A DNA stretch of 64,000 bases, taken from positions 1 to 64,000 of the forward strand of contig NZ_FWER01000014.1 in the NCBI RefSeq assembly GCF_900169785.1, read 5' to 3'. Positions 44,408 to 53,445 of the stretch are shown here, in pieces. The position numbers and the translations under genes are program-made. The notes beneath the pieces were generated by a model. It searched no databases. It saw only the letters and a program-made list of their open reading frames with translations, and was not told where the DNA came from. Position 1 is the stretch's first letter. Every line of letters starts with the position of its first letter. This DNA is from Rhizobium sullae. GTDB lineage: Bacteria > Pseudomonadota > Alphaproteobacteria > Rhizobiales > Rhizobiaceae.

Positions 44408-44706
44408 TATTTGCTTTCGTCTGATCCGCGCCAAAGACAAAGGATGTACGACCTTGCTACGGCGGTGGCTATATCGTCGGCGAGCGCTCACCTTGAAGCA
44501 ACCTCAGGCTGCGTGACAACTCAACCCGAGCGGTTCGCTGACAGATCGGTCGATCCCCGTGCCGTCCGAGCGATGGGAGGAGAGTTGCGGGGGTGCCCGA
44601 CCGACGACCTCTTGGACGACAACGCCCTCGGCTCCACGGACAGCGCTTTCGCCTTGTAATGGGCGGTGAGGTGCGACGGTCTGAGTTGTGGCCGCCGTCG
44701 GTGCAG
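44408..44706. other. Region between the cyclase remnant and the small partner gene
   Basis: The plus-strand frame of the cyclase remnant stays open to 44659 (ending DDNALGSTDSAFAL), but nothing in it resembles the intact protein or any other family. No promoter or terminator is evident. It is probably decayed DNA downstream of the remnant. Confidence 0.35.
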
Positions 44707-44916
44707 CTAGAACGCGCTGAAGCGCATCCGCTTCACGATCGGCAGGCCTTCGCTGGTCGTGCCGACGATAACGTGGGTAGCGCGCGGGGGAAGCTTGCCG
44801 TCGGGTGTGGGCGACACCGCTTCTCCCCGCTCGACGAGTCCCCTGACGAACGCCTTGGATGGCTCGTCATTGGGGACGACGACGTCAGGGTCAAGCGGGA
44901 TTTCCTTCTGCGTCAC
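44707..44916 (-). CDS. Small protein next to the metallopeptidase
   Basis: 69 residues from a GTG at 44916 with AAGGAAAC 6 bases upstream. Acidic N-terminus (EIPLDPDVVVPNDEPSKAFV), a Gly/Pro-rich middle and a C-terminal strand THVIVGTTSEGLPIVKRMRF. No signal peptide. It begins 15 bases after the metallopeptidase stop, so the two are one unit. It could be an inhibitor, chaperone or modified substrate of the peptidase; the sequence does not tell which. Confidence 0.6.
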   Translation of the reverse strand: MTQKEIPLDPDVVVPNDEPSKAFVRGLVERGEAVSPTPDGKLPPRATHVIVGTTSEGLPIVKRMRFSAF

Positions 44917-44931
44917 TGCAGCGTTTCCTTT

Positions 44932-46437
44932 CTAGTAGCTGACGCCGCGTGCACAAAGGCCGCAGTTGAAAAGTCGGCGCTCAAGACGCGCGCCCCCGTC
45001 GACTTTGACCAGCGCGTGCGTCTTGACCTTGCGGTCGCGCGCCAGCCGGTGTTCCGGGTCGACGACCGCGCCATAGTCGACGCGGCCACGCATGAAGAGG
45101 TCGTCGACGAAGGCCTTGGCCGCCGCAGTTCCGCTCGGGGGGGCGACCGGCTCAGCGTTGAAGCCGGCGGCCGTCACGAGAAACTTGCGCGGCTCGGCCG
45201 TTGCCTCCACGAAGAGCACGCCGTCGATGCCGTAGTGGGACGCCGACAGCCCCACCATCGGCACGGGCTTTTCCGCGGCCGCGGCCGGTCTCGCCGCCGC
45301 GGCGAGGGACTTGACCTGGGATATCATCGGGAGCGAGGATGCGGATTGCAGGGAAAGGATGTTTCTCCCCACGAACACGCCCTTGGCGATCGACGAGTAG
45401 GTTGTGTCCGCCTGCGCCGCGATCACCATGCACGCCGCGACGTGGGCGTACCAGTTAGCGACGATCGGCGACCACTTGACTCCCTGCACGAGAAATCCGG
45501 CGAGTTCGTCGGCGACGGCATGCAGCTCCGCCTCGGTCGGGGCCCCCGGCTTGGCCGCCTTCGCGGCGAGCGAGGCTCCGAGGATCTCGAAGAAGGCGCC
45601 AGTGAAAATACGCGAGAAGGAGTGCGGCTCCGAAGAGAGCTGCGACATGGGGGCCATGCTCGGGAGCGTCGTCGGATCCTGGTAGTTGAACGAGTTGACC
45701 GCATTGCGCAGGCAGTCCGCCTCGGCCAGGTCGGGATCCTGGGCGCGGAGAGCGCTTCCGAGCTGCTCCGCGAGCCTCGAGAGACGCGACTTGGTGTACA
45801 GGTTCCCGCCCGTGACGGTGAGGATCGCGGTCCGCAGCGACGGGATCTGGATGGCCGACATCAAGGCGCTGATGTCGCCGAAGGACTCGTGAAAGGCCGC
45901 AGCCTCCTGGCTGGCGGCGCCCCACAGCCCCGGCTTGAACGCGTCAAGCACGGCGTGTCCCATCTCGTGACAGCTTAAGTCGGGACTCTCGCAGGTGAAC
46001 ACCGTTCCCGTCACCCCCGGACCGTGGAAGAAGTTCAACGCAGCCCGGTCGTAGTTGGCGTCGAGGTCGAATCCCTTGTCGAGCACGACCTTGAGGCTGG
46101 GGCCCCCGTACCATTGTGTCAGCGGAACCCGCTTGGCCCAATAGTCGGCGCCGCGCCTCAACGCGGCCGCTGTGGCCCAGTAGCGGAACTGAGACGTCCC
46201 GTGGGCGTAGGCGGCGGGCGCCGGGCCCTGCGCTGGGAACGAGAAGGCGAGGGGGGTCTTCGAAAGATCTGGTGTCGGCACGGTCAGGGCCACGGCCGGT
46301 TCAGCATCGTCCTCCCACGAGTCCACCGTCCCGGCGGGCGTGGGGGAAGCCACATTCGTCTTTGGGGTCCTGGTCTTCGCGGCGGCGGTTGCCGGCTTCG
46401 CCGGAGCTTTTTTGGATTTCACGGGCGCTTGAGTCAT
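44932..46437 (-). CDS. HExxH metallopeptidase, gluzincin-like, unassigned family
   Basis: 501 residues from the ATG at 46437 (GGGAGAGGG upstream). The first 40 residues are Lys/Ala/Pro-rich, like a disordered or histone-like tail, with no signal peptide. The active site is HEMGHAVLD (His157, Glu158, His161), followed 23 residues later by AAFHESFGDISALMSA, with Glu184 and Asp188. HExxH plus a distant E-x-x-x-D helix is the thermolysin (M4) arrangement (compare NEAFSD), so Glu184 is the likely third zinc ligand. The C-terminal domain ends with a CGLC pair. The gene is followed by a 69-residue partner. Substrate unknown; cytoplasmic location is suggested only by the missing signal. Confidence 0.65.
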   Translation of the reverse strand: MTQAPVKSKKAPAKPATAAAKTRTPKTNVASPTPAGTVDSWEDDAEPAVALTVPTPDLSKTPLAFSFPAQGPAPAAYAHGTSQFRYWATAAALRRGADYWAKRVPLTQWYGGPSLKVVLDKGFDLDANYDRAALNFFHGPGVTGTVFTCESPDLSCHEMGHAVLDAFKPGLWGAASQEAAAFHESFGDISALMSAIQIPSLRTAILTVTGGNLYTKSRLSRLAEQLGSALRAQDPDLAEADCLRNAVNSFNYQDPTTLPSMAPMSQLSSEPHSFSRIFTGAFFEILGASLAAKAAKPGAPTEAELHAVADELAGFLVQGVKWSPIVANWYAHVAACMVIAAQADTTYSSIAKGVFVGRNILSLQSASSLPMISQVKSLAAAARPAAAAEKPVPMVGLSASHYGIDGVLFVEATAEPRKFLVTAAGFNAEPVAPPSGTAAAKAFVDDLFMRGRVDYGAVVDPEHRLARDRKVKTHALVKVDGGARLERRLFNCGLCARGVSY

Positions 46438-46839
46438 GCGAATGCCCTCTCCCAAATGTTGCACTGTTTCACCCTATCATCTCGGAACAAAGGGGCGGCT
46501 TCATCGGAATCGGCGGACAGTCCTGGGCAAAAACACCAATGGGACCGCCGAGCGCAACAATAGCGTAAAAAGCGTGCATTTGGCTAAATTGTTCATCGGA
46601 GTACCGATCTAAGAACTCCTGACGGGTCTCGATTTGAAAAGCTGTTGGCACAGATGGTATTATTAATCTTTGCCCCAATAAGGATTCGCATCAGCTGCCC
46701 GCATCGCGCCGCTGCGGGGGCATTGGGGTCAAAATGCTGAACAACGATCTATTGGATATTCCGCATTCCTACTGTAGCCTTAACGAAACAAAAGCGCAAG
46801 TTGAGGTAGCGGGCCTTCACCGGCCGTGAAGGAACCACA
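46438..46839. other. Divergent region between the metallopeptidase and the SAM-cyclase gene
   Basis: Contains the ribosome site of the peptidase gene, the shared leader element at 46794-46806, and AGGAACC before the ATG at 46840. A minus-strand frame of 69 codons (46469-46678, TTG start) reads RQEFLDRYSDEQFSQMHAFY in part, protein-like but without family or ribosome site. The area around 46625-46690 is A/T-richer and could hold promoters. Confidence 0.4.
46794..46806 (+). repeat. Leader element shared with the cyclase remnant, copy 2
   Basis: GCGCAAGTTGAGG, identical to 43881-43893 and at almost the same distance from the start codon. It may be a regulatory element of the 5' leader kept in both paralogues. 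Confidence 0.7.
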
Positions 46840-49800
46840 ATGAGCGACGTCGAAAAATGGCTGGCGGATGCAGGGCTTGCGCATCTTGCGCCGGCTTTCG
46901 CGCGAGCCCAGGTCGATTTCGACAGCCTGAGGTTGCTCACGGACAAAGATCTGCGTGAGATGCGAATTCCGGTGGGTCCTCGGCGAAAATTGCTGGCGGC
47001 AGTCGCGGCCATGGGCAGACCGCCTGAGGCCAGGGCTTTGAGAAATCAGCCAGAGCGTCGCCGGTTGACAATTTTGTTCTGCGACATGGTCGGTTCCACA
47101 GGCTATGCCGCACGTCTGGATCCCGAGGATTTCAGTGATTTTACCCAGAGATACCTTAATCGGTGCGGCGGGCTCGCCAGGTCACACGGCGGCTTTGTTG
47201 CAAACTATATCGGCGACGCCTTCCAGGTTCTGTTTGGCTATCCAATCGCCGAAGAGGACGATGCGGAGCGCGCACTTGAGCTCGCATTCGACCTTCTCCT
47301 TGCGGTTCCTCAGATCGAAGCACCCGACCATTCCCGGCCGCGTGTGCGGATCGGAATTGCCAGCGGTCTTGTGGTCGTGGGCGACATCGAGGGCGCGCCA
47401 GCGGGCGTATCCACTGTAGCCTTCGGACCCGTGCCCAATTTGGCTCAACGGCTTGAGGCGATCGCGGATCCGCAGACGATTCTCCTTGACCAAAGCACAT
47501 ACGCATCCGCGTGCCGCGCATTTGAATTTCAAGATCTCGGCGCGAGGACTTTGAAAGGCTTCGCTGACCCGGTCCGTATTTGGCGTGCCAACAAGGCTCT
47601 GTCTCGCGGCAGGAGGTTTAGCAAGACTCGGCTGACACGACTCGTTGGTCGCACGAGTGAGATTGAAAGAGTTCTTGCTCTCTGGCGAAAGGTGGCCGAT
47701 GAAGATTGCGGGCGATGGCTCCTTCTAAGCGGTGAGCCAGGAATCGGCAAATCGCGAATCCTGTTCGAGGTGGTGCAAAGAGTCCCCGCGGCGAAGACGT
47801 TGATTGCGCAGTGTTCCCCTGCATATTCCCACAGTACTCTCTTTCCCTTTCTACAGCTTCTAAGACAAGAAGCCGGCATATCTGCCAGTGAACCCTCGTC
47901 CATCGCAACAAGGAAACTTGAGGCGGTCCTGTCGCTCAGTAACGCGCCTCTGTCGGACTCCTTTCCTATCTTTGCCCGGTTATTGACGGTCGAGCAGGTG
48001 GATTATCCACCCTCTGAACGCACCTCGACCGAGCAGCAGGCGATCGTCCGCAGGGTCTTCGTGGAGTGGTTGCGCCACGTTGCCAAGTCGGGTCCCTTGT
48101 TGCTTGCGATCGAAGACGAGCAGTGGATAGACCCTTCCTCAAGCAGCCTTCTTAATATGCTTCTGCAGGACGTACGAGATTTCCCCGCCCTCGTAGTAAT
48201 AACCTCGCGGGAGGACGCCTGGAAAATTCCCGATCGGCTACCGAACATCGAGCATATGAAGGTCGGACGGCTTACACGCGATGAGGCCAACGCCCTCATT
48301 GAAAACGTGGCCATAGGCGTCAAACTCACCTCAGAGGTCACCCGGTCCTTGCTGAGGAAGTCAGAAGGGGTACCCCTCTATGTGGAGGAGCTTGCAAAGT
48401 CTGCTGTTGAGCTGACGGCCTCGTCTGATGGCCGATCACGCAGGGCGAAAGATGGTCCCATAGAGGTTCCCAATACCTTGCAATCGGCGTTGCTTTCCAG
48501 ACTTGATAAGCTTGGAGAAGGAAAGGTGATCGCGCAGATCGCGGCGGTGATCGGCCGCGAGTTCGACATAAGAATGCTTGCACGGATCGCGGATGTTTCC
48601 CTCGACAATTTGAAGCCACAATTGCAGCGCCTGACCGAAGTTGGCCTGGTGTCACCCCAGCCTTTCTCCGAGTGGCCGAGATACACGTTCACTCATGCGC
48701 TGCTCCAAGAGGCGGCATGCGGGGCGTTGCTGCGGGATAGGCGACGCCAGCTTCACGCACTTGTCGTCGACGCGATGGAGAAAACGGAGCCGCACATTGG
48801 AAATGAGCACCCGGAAGTGCTGGCGCAACATCTCGACGAGGCGGGGGAGTTCGAACGGGCCGCCGATCACTGGTTGGCGGCCGGCATCAAAGTGGGGTCG
48901 ACGTGGGCAAAAGTGGAGTCGGCCAATATGTTTGCGAAAGGGCTCGAATGCGTCCGCAAGCTTTCACCGTCCAGCCATCGGGACCGAAAGGAGCTTAGGC
49001 TGGAACTGGAACGCGGGGACGTGCTGTACGCAGCATATGGTTACATGACCGATGAAGGAAGCACCGCCTACCGCAACGTCATGCGGCTGAGCGAAGCCTT
49101 AGGCGACGCGGAGGCGGCAATCCGAGCGCTGGATGGCCTCTTTGGTATAGCGTTCAATTCTGCGCGTTTCACCGACGCTGAGTGGGCAAGCAACCAACTG
49201 TTGGACATGGGTCAAAAGCAGGCAAGCACGAGGGCTCTTGTTCTCGGCATGCAGTTCTTGGGCATGTGCTCGTTCTCGCAGGGTCGATTTAAGGAGGCAC
49301 GCTCCTACCTTGAAGAAGCACTGGCATATAGGCAGGCCGCCGACGAGGTGGGAAGTGACTTCCCGAGCATGGCCATGATTTACCTTTCATGGACGTTGCA
49401 GCTTCTTGGTGAGGAGCAATCGGCATTGGCGATGTTCCTGGAGGCTGAAGAGCAGGCCCGTCAGCAAACGGACTACCGCCTGGCGGCCTGTCTTGGGAAC
49501 GGCTGTATCCTCATGGCCCTTCGGCATGACGCGACAATGTTGGAGAGAATGATCGATGAGTTAATGCCGCTGGCGAGAAAGAACGGCTTCCAACTTTGGC
49601 TCAACATGGCTTCTTTCTTCCATGGCTGGATGCTCGTCGTTACTCGTCAGGATGCGTCGGGCCTCGATCAGATGCGCCACATCTGCGACAACATGGGTGA
49701 GCAAGAGATCGACAAGACCTGTTACCTCGGGATTCTAGCGGAGAGCTATTTGAGGCTGGGTCGGATTCCGGATGCATCTGCTACGGTGGAGCAGGCTCTA

Positions 49801-50046
49801 GCTCTCGCGGAAAAGACGGGGGAGCACTACTTTACAGCCGAGCTCCTACGTCTGCAGGGCGAACTGAACGCACAGACTTCCGAGGAGGGCTGGGGGGCCC
49901 AAGCAGCGCTTCGGAGGTCAATAGCGTTCGCTCGCAGGCAAGGCTCAAAGACCTGGGAACTCAGAGCAAAGCAAACTCTCGAGGCTTTCGAGGCTTCGAA
50001 GGTGCGCCCGGCGATGCGGGCGATTCGAGACGGCACTCAAACGTAG
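46840..50046 (+). CDS. SAM domain - class III cyclase-like - AAA ATPase - TPR signalling protein
   Basis: 1068 residues, cytoplasmic. Residues 1-60 are a SAM domain (LADAGLAHLAPAFARAQVDF). Residues 72-240 are a class III nucleotidyl cyclase homology domain: metal Asp82 in ILFCDMVGSTGYAAR, Asp126 in YIGDAFQVLFGYP, Asn200 and Arg204 in PNLAQRLE. The usual Lys of K-Y-x-G-D is Asn122, and the residue before PN, normally Thr or Asp, is Val198, so the adenine-selecting pair is lost. Residues 268-600 are an AAA/NB-ARC-like ATPase with Walker A GEPGIGKS (298-305) and LLLAIEDEQWIDPSSSSLLN. The rest is TPR-like helices. Family members are large signalling proteins of rhizobia with unknown inputs. An incomplete paralogue lies 3 kb upstream. 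Confidence 0.85.
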   Translation: MSDVEKWLADAGLAHLAPAFARAQVDFDSLRLLTDKDLREMRIPVGPRRKLLAAVAAMGRPPEARALRNQPERRRLTILFCDMVGSTGYAARLDPEDFSDFTQRYLNRCGGLARSHGGFVANYIGDAFQVLFGYPIAEEDDAERALELAFDLLLAVPQIEAPDHSRPRVRIGIASGLVVVGDIEGAPAGVSTVAFGPVPNLAQRLEAIADPQTILLDQSTYASACRAFEFQDLGARTLKGFADPVRIWRANKALSRGRRFSKTRLTRLVGRTSEIERVLALWRKVADEDCGRWLLLSGEPGIGKSRILFEVVQRVPAAKTLIAQCSPAYSHSTLFPFLQLLRQEAGISASEPSSIATRKLEAVLSLSNAPLSDSFPIFARLLTVEQVDYPPSERTSTEQQAIVRRVFVEWLRHVAKSGPLLLAIEDEQWIDPSSSSLLNMLLQDVRDFPALVVITSREDAWKIPDRLPNIEHMKVGRLTRDEANALIENVAIGVKLTSEVTRSLLRKSEGVPLYVEELAKSAVELTASSDGRSRRAKDGPIEVPNTLQSALLSRLDKLGEGKVIAQIAAVIGREFDIRMLARIADVSLDNLKPQLQRLTEVGLVSPQPFSEWPRYTFTHALLQEAACGALLRDRRRQLHALVVDAMEKTEPHIGNEHPEVLAQHLDEAGEFERAADHWLAAGIKVGSTWAKVESANMFAKGLECVRKLSPSSHRDRKELRLELERGDVLYAAYGYMTDEGSTAYRNVMRLSEALGDAEAAIRALDGLFGIAFNSARFTDAEWASNQLLDMGQKQASTRALVLGMQFLGMCSFSQGRFKEARSYLEEALAYRQAADEVGSDFPSMAMIYLSWTLQLLGEEQSALAMFLEAEEQARQQTDYRLAACLGNGCILMALRHDATMLERMIDELMPLARKNGFQLWLNMASFFHGWMLVVTRQDASGLDQMRHICDNMGEQEIDKTCYLGILAESYLRLGRIPDASATVEQALALAEKTGEHYFTAELLRLQGELNAQTSEEGWGAQAALRRSIAFARRQGSKTWELRAKQTLEAFEASKVRPAMRAIRDGTQT

Positions 50047-50388
50047 GCGATCTCGGTCCCATCAGTTGCACATCGTCGTAGTTGATCACCGCATCCAAAT
50101 TGTCGCCCAGGCGTCTCTGATACCGTTTTTGATCTGGCGATGAGCTGGGCCATGCCTTCGGCCTTATGCGGAGTTTGTTTTTTGCATTTGTTTTTTCGCT
50201 GGTCATATCTCGCGGTCCAGTCCGGGATCTTTCCTGAGAGCATTGTTCCTGGGGGCAGATCGGTAAATTCGCGCCTTAATTTCCGTGAGTGCTCCCGCTC
50301 GGGATCAGTAAGCCGAACCCGGCGCGTCCATCTGCGAGACCCTCGCGCTTGAGGCTTGAAAGCCTGAGGTCAGCCAATTCGCGACACT
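50047..50388. other. Intergenic region, no gene seen
   Basis: Lies between the convergent ends of the cyclase-like gene and the phosphoesterase gene. A minus-strand frame around 50060-50140 reads RYQRRLGDNLDAVINYDDVQ, which is protein-like, but it runs into the 3' end of the cyclase-like gene and has no convincing start. No clear terminator stem was found. Confidence 0.35.
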
Positions 50389-50898
50389 TCAGTCAGCCAC
50401 TGACGTCTTGCGGCGCGATGCCAGGATTTCTGCCAATTCGACCGGCCGCAGGCCGTGGGCATCGACACCGACGTCATATTGGTACGGAAGCGGTTTGAGC
50501 TTGCCATGCGAATGGCCATGAAGGTTGATTGATTTCCTGCCCATCTTGTTCCAAGTTCTGAAGGGATAATGACAGAGGATCAACAACTGATCGCCGATCG
50601 CAAGCTCGACATAGTGCTGCGTGCTTGCCCAGCCGGACGCTTTGATCACTTCCGCTGGATCGCTGTTGCCGATAATCAGATGTTTTTTTCCGTTGAGCAC
50701 TGACAGCAACTGATCGGCATTCCCTGCGCGTGACGACATGAAATCGCCAAGGTGCCATACCTCGTCGTCTGGCCCGACCGTCGCATTCCAGTAACGGATC
50801 AAGGTGACGTCGTGGTCGGCCAGGTCAGGGAAAGGCCGCCTGTCGATGCGAAGGATACGCGGATCACCAAAGTGGGTATCGCTGGTAAAGTAGATCAT
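50389..50898 (-). CDS. Calcineurin-like metallophosphoesterase
   Basis: 169 residues from the ATG at 50898, where the first motif begins at once; the frame opens 18 codons earlier. All five metal motifs are visible: DTHFGD, a GD in EVWHLGDFMS, GNSD in HLIIGNSDPAE, the His in LILCHYPFRTW, and HGHSHG near residue 126. The size fits the small phosphoesterases close to the YfcE/MPE group, possibly acting on phosphodiesters or nucleotides. No neighbour shows its role. The ribosome site is weak. Confidence 0.85.
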   Translation of the reverse strand: MIYFTSDTHFGDPRILRIDRRPFPDLADHDVTLIRYWNATVGPDDEVWHLGDFMSSRAGNADQLLSVLNGKKHLIIGNSDPAEVIKASGWASTQHYVELAIGDQLLILCHYPFRTWNKMGRKSINLHGHSHGKLKPLPYQYDVGVDAHGLRPVELAEILASRRKTSVAD

Positions 50899-51217
50899 AA
50901 GCTGCACCGAAAGATGTGCGGCGAATTCATCGGTTTGTGTATAAATTGCCAAGGATGAAGCCGGCTATGGCCGCAGCCATGACCGAGGATGTGTTTTCTT
51001 TCTCCGACATCGCAGGAATCTTCAGCAGCCTGGCCGCATGCCTGTTGCCTTCGGACGTTGTTGTTTGCCATCGAACCTCCGCGTGTGAATTCGGCTATTG
51101 CATCCTCCAGGACCTAATTGATGCCACGGCGTAAAAGTTCCAGGTCCTGACCGCGGAAGAACCCAAGTTGGCAGGCTTTGTCTTACAGTTTGGCGAGCCT
51201 GCCATATATTCCATAGG
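50899..51217. other. Intergenic region before the NfeD module
   Basis: Lies between the divergent phosphoesterase and NfeD genes. No protein pattern is seen on either strand. It must hold both promoters; a CCATAGG lies just before the NfeD start at 51218. Confidence 0.35.
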
Positions 51218-52627
51218 ATGAATATCCGGTGGATGCTACCTTGGTACTTAAGGGTTCGGCGGCGAATGCCGCCAATCATCACCTTGCTGTTGATCCTGAT
51301 TTCCGCTTCGAGTCTCACAGTTTCCGCATTTGCAGCAGAGCGCGTGGCCATAGTTCTGAAGTTAAACGGGGCCGTCGGGCCGGCGACGGCCGACTATGTG
51401 AAAAGTGGCCTTCAGCATGCCAGTGAACGGAATGCGAGCCTGATCGTCCTGCAGATGGACACGCCGGGCGGTCTCGACACCTCGATGCGGGACATCATAC
51501 GCGCGATCATAGCCTCGCCCGTACCCGTGGCTGGTTTCGTGGCGCCGAGCGGCGCACGCGCGGCAAGTGCCGGTACCTATATTCTTTACGCCAGCCACAT
51601 TGCAGCGATGGCGCCAGGCACCAATCTCGGAGCAGCGACACCGATCGCACTTGGAGGTGGCACTTTCGATGAAGACAGGGAACCCGACAAAGACAATCCG
51701 GATGAACCGGGCGGCACGCAACGGCAGTCGCCCCGCAATGCCAGCGAGGCAAAAGCCGTCAATGATGCGGTGGCCTACATCCGCGGCCTTGCGGAATTGC
51801 GCAATCGCAATGCGGATTGGGCCGAAAAAGCCGTGCGCGAGGCCGCCAGTCTTTCATCGGCCGCCGCTGCACGCGAGCACGTCATCGATTTCACGGCAGT
51901 CACCATCGAGGATCTCCTGAGGCAGGTCCAAGGGCGTACGGTGCGGGTCGGTCAAACGGATGTCCGGCTCGATAGCTCCGGTCTTGTCGTTCAGGAGTTC
52001 GAACCGGATTGGCGGACGCGCCTGCTTTCGGTGATTACCGATCCGAACATTGCACTCATTCTCCTGATGGTCGGCATATACGGGCTGATCTTCGAATTTC
52101 TCGCCCCAGGCACATTGGTTCCCGGCACGATCGGGGGTATCTGCCTGCTGCTCGGACTCTACGCCCTGGCATTGCTGCCTGTGAGTTATGCAGGCGTCGG
52201 ACTGATCGCCCTTGGCGCGGGGCTGACAGTAGCCGAGGCGCATGCACCTTCTTTTGGCGCCCTCGGCATCAGCGGAGGGATCGCGCTTGTGCTTGGTGCA
52301 GCTCTTCTGTTCGATACTGACATCCCGGACCTTGAGGTTTCCTCGTCCATGCTGGCCGCCATCGCCATCGCCTGTCTCGCGCTCAGTCTCATCGTTGCCC
52401 GGCTCGCTATCGTTTCGCACCGGCGTAAAGTCAGCACTGGAACCGAGCAGATGGTCGGTATTTCGGGCAAAGTCGAAAGTTGGACGGGCACTTCAGGCTA
52501 TGTCATCGCACATGGCGAACGCTGGAAGGCAGTTTCGACCGAGCCGCTCGTCGTCGGTGATGGCGTTAAGGTAACCGGCCGAAACGGGTTGACGTTGGAA
52601 GTCGCCCGCTATGCGCAGGAGACTTAG
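51218..52627 (+). CDS. NfeD-type membrane serine protease (ClpP class)
   Basis: 469 residues. A signal/first helix ([20 protein letters not shown]), then a ClpP-like protease domain: [57 protein letters not shown] with the expected nucleophile Ser117, and a downstream helix with Lys. Four to six membrane helices follow (about 275-410) and a C-terminal OB-fold NfeD domain ([20 protein letters not shown]). In other organisms such long NfeD proteases cut the C-terminal tail of the partner stomatin, which is the next gene. The exact start is uncertain (51218, 51233 or 51266). Confidence 0.88.
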   Translation: MNIRWMLPWYLRVRRRMPPIITLLLILISASSLTVSAFAAERVAIVLKLNGAVGPATADYVKSGLQHASERNASLIVLQMDTPGGLDTSMRDIIRAIIASPVPVAGFVAPSGARAASAGTYILYASHIAAMAPGTNLGAATPIALGGGTFDEDREPDKDNPDEPGGTQRQSPRNASEAKAVNDAVAYIRGLAELRNRNADWAEKAVREAASLSSAAAAREHVIDFTAVTIEDLLRQVQGRTVRVGQTDVRLDSSGLVVQEFEPDWRTRLLSVITDPNIALILLMVGIYGLIFEFLAPGTLVPGTIGGICLLLGLYALALLPVSYAGVGLIALGAGLTVAEAHAPSFGALGISGGIALVLGAALLFDTDIPDLEVSSSMLAAIAIACLALSLIVARLAIVSHRRKVSTGTEQMVGISGKVESWTGTSGYVIAHGERWKAVSTEPLVVGDGVKVTGRNGLTLEVARYAQET

Positions 52628-52656
52628 CGGGTTTTCAGAAAGCAGGAGGAAACGTC

Positions 52657-53442
52657 ATGGGCATGTTTGCAGAGTTCGCCTTCTATCTTGTGATCATCCT
52701 TATTTTGCTCCTCGTGATCGCATCCGCGATCAAAATCCTACGGGAATACGAGCGGGGTGTCGTTTTCACGCTTGGCCGCTTCACCGGCGTCAAGGGTCCT
52801 GGATTGATCCTGCTCATCCCCTATGTCCAGCAAATGGTACGCGTCGATCTGCGCACGCGGGTGCTCGATGTGCCGGGTCAGGACGTCATTTCGCATGACA
52901 ACGTCTCTGTCCGCGTCAGCGCCGTCATCTATTTCAGGGTCATCGACCCAGAGAGATCGACGATACAGGTCGAGGACTTCATGATGGCGACGAGCCAGCT
53001 CGCTCAGACGACACTGCGCTCGGTTCTCGGCAAGCACGATCTTGACGAGATGCTGGCGGAACGCGACAAGCTCAACAGCGACATTCAGGAAATCCTGGAC
53101 GCCCAGACCGATGCATGGGGCATCAAGGTTGCCAATGTCGAGATCAAGCATGTCGACATCAACGAATCCATGATCCGCGCGATCGCCCGGCAGGCGGAAG
53201 CCGAGCGCGAGCGGCGCGCCAAGGTAATCAATGCGGAAGGCGAGCAGCAGGCCGCAGCAAAGCTGCTTGAAGCAGCTGAAATACTCGCCAGGCAGCCGGA
53301 GGCGATGCAGCTTCGTTATTTGAGCACGTTGAACGTGATCGCCAGCGAGAAGACATCGACAATCATATTTCCTTTTCCGATGGAAATAGGCAATCTGATG
53401 CCGTCCAAATCGGACCAATCTTCGCAACGCGGAAGGGGATGA
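52657..53442 (+). CDS. Slipin (stomatin / SPFH band 7 protein)
   Basis: 261 residues with an N-terminal membrane helix ([20 protein letters not shown]) followed by the band 7 domain: [60 protein letters not shown], and the coiled helix [20 protein letters not shown]. The final hydrophobic stretch ([18 protein letters not shown]) is the site cut by NfeD in characterised homologues. It forms membrane microdomain scaffolds. It stands 29 bases after NfeD and 3 bases before the S2P gene, so the three are one operon. Confidence 0.92.
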   Translation: MGMFAEFAFYLVIILILLLVIASAIKILREYERGVVFTLGRFTGVKGPGLILLIPYVQQMVRVDLRTRVLDVPGQDVISHDNVSVRVSAVIYFRVIDPERSTIQVEDFMMATSQLAQTTLRSVLGKHDLDEMLAERDKLNSDIQEILDAQTDAWGIKVANVEIKHVDINESMIRAIARQAEAERERRAKVINAEGEQQAAAKLLEAAEILARQPEAMQLRYLSTLNVIASEKTSTIIFPFPMEIGNLMPSKSDQSSQRGRG

Positions 53443-53445
53443 GCA

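Noticed and set aside
44593..45978. 461-codon plus-strand open frame
   Set aside because: Antisense to the metallopeptidase gene, very rich in Arg, Gly and His, typical of a shadow frame.
46469..46678. 69-codon minus-strand open frame before the metallopeptidase
   Set aside because: Partly protein-like but TTG start without ribosome site, and the frame stops just before the peptidase leader; mentioned only in the intergenic entry.
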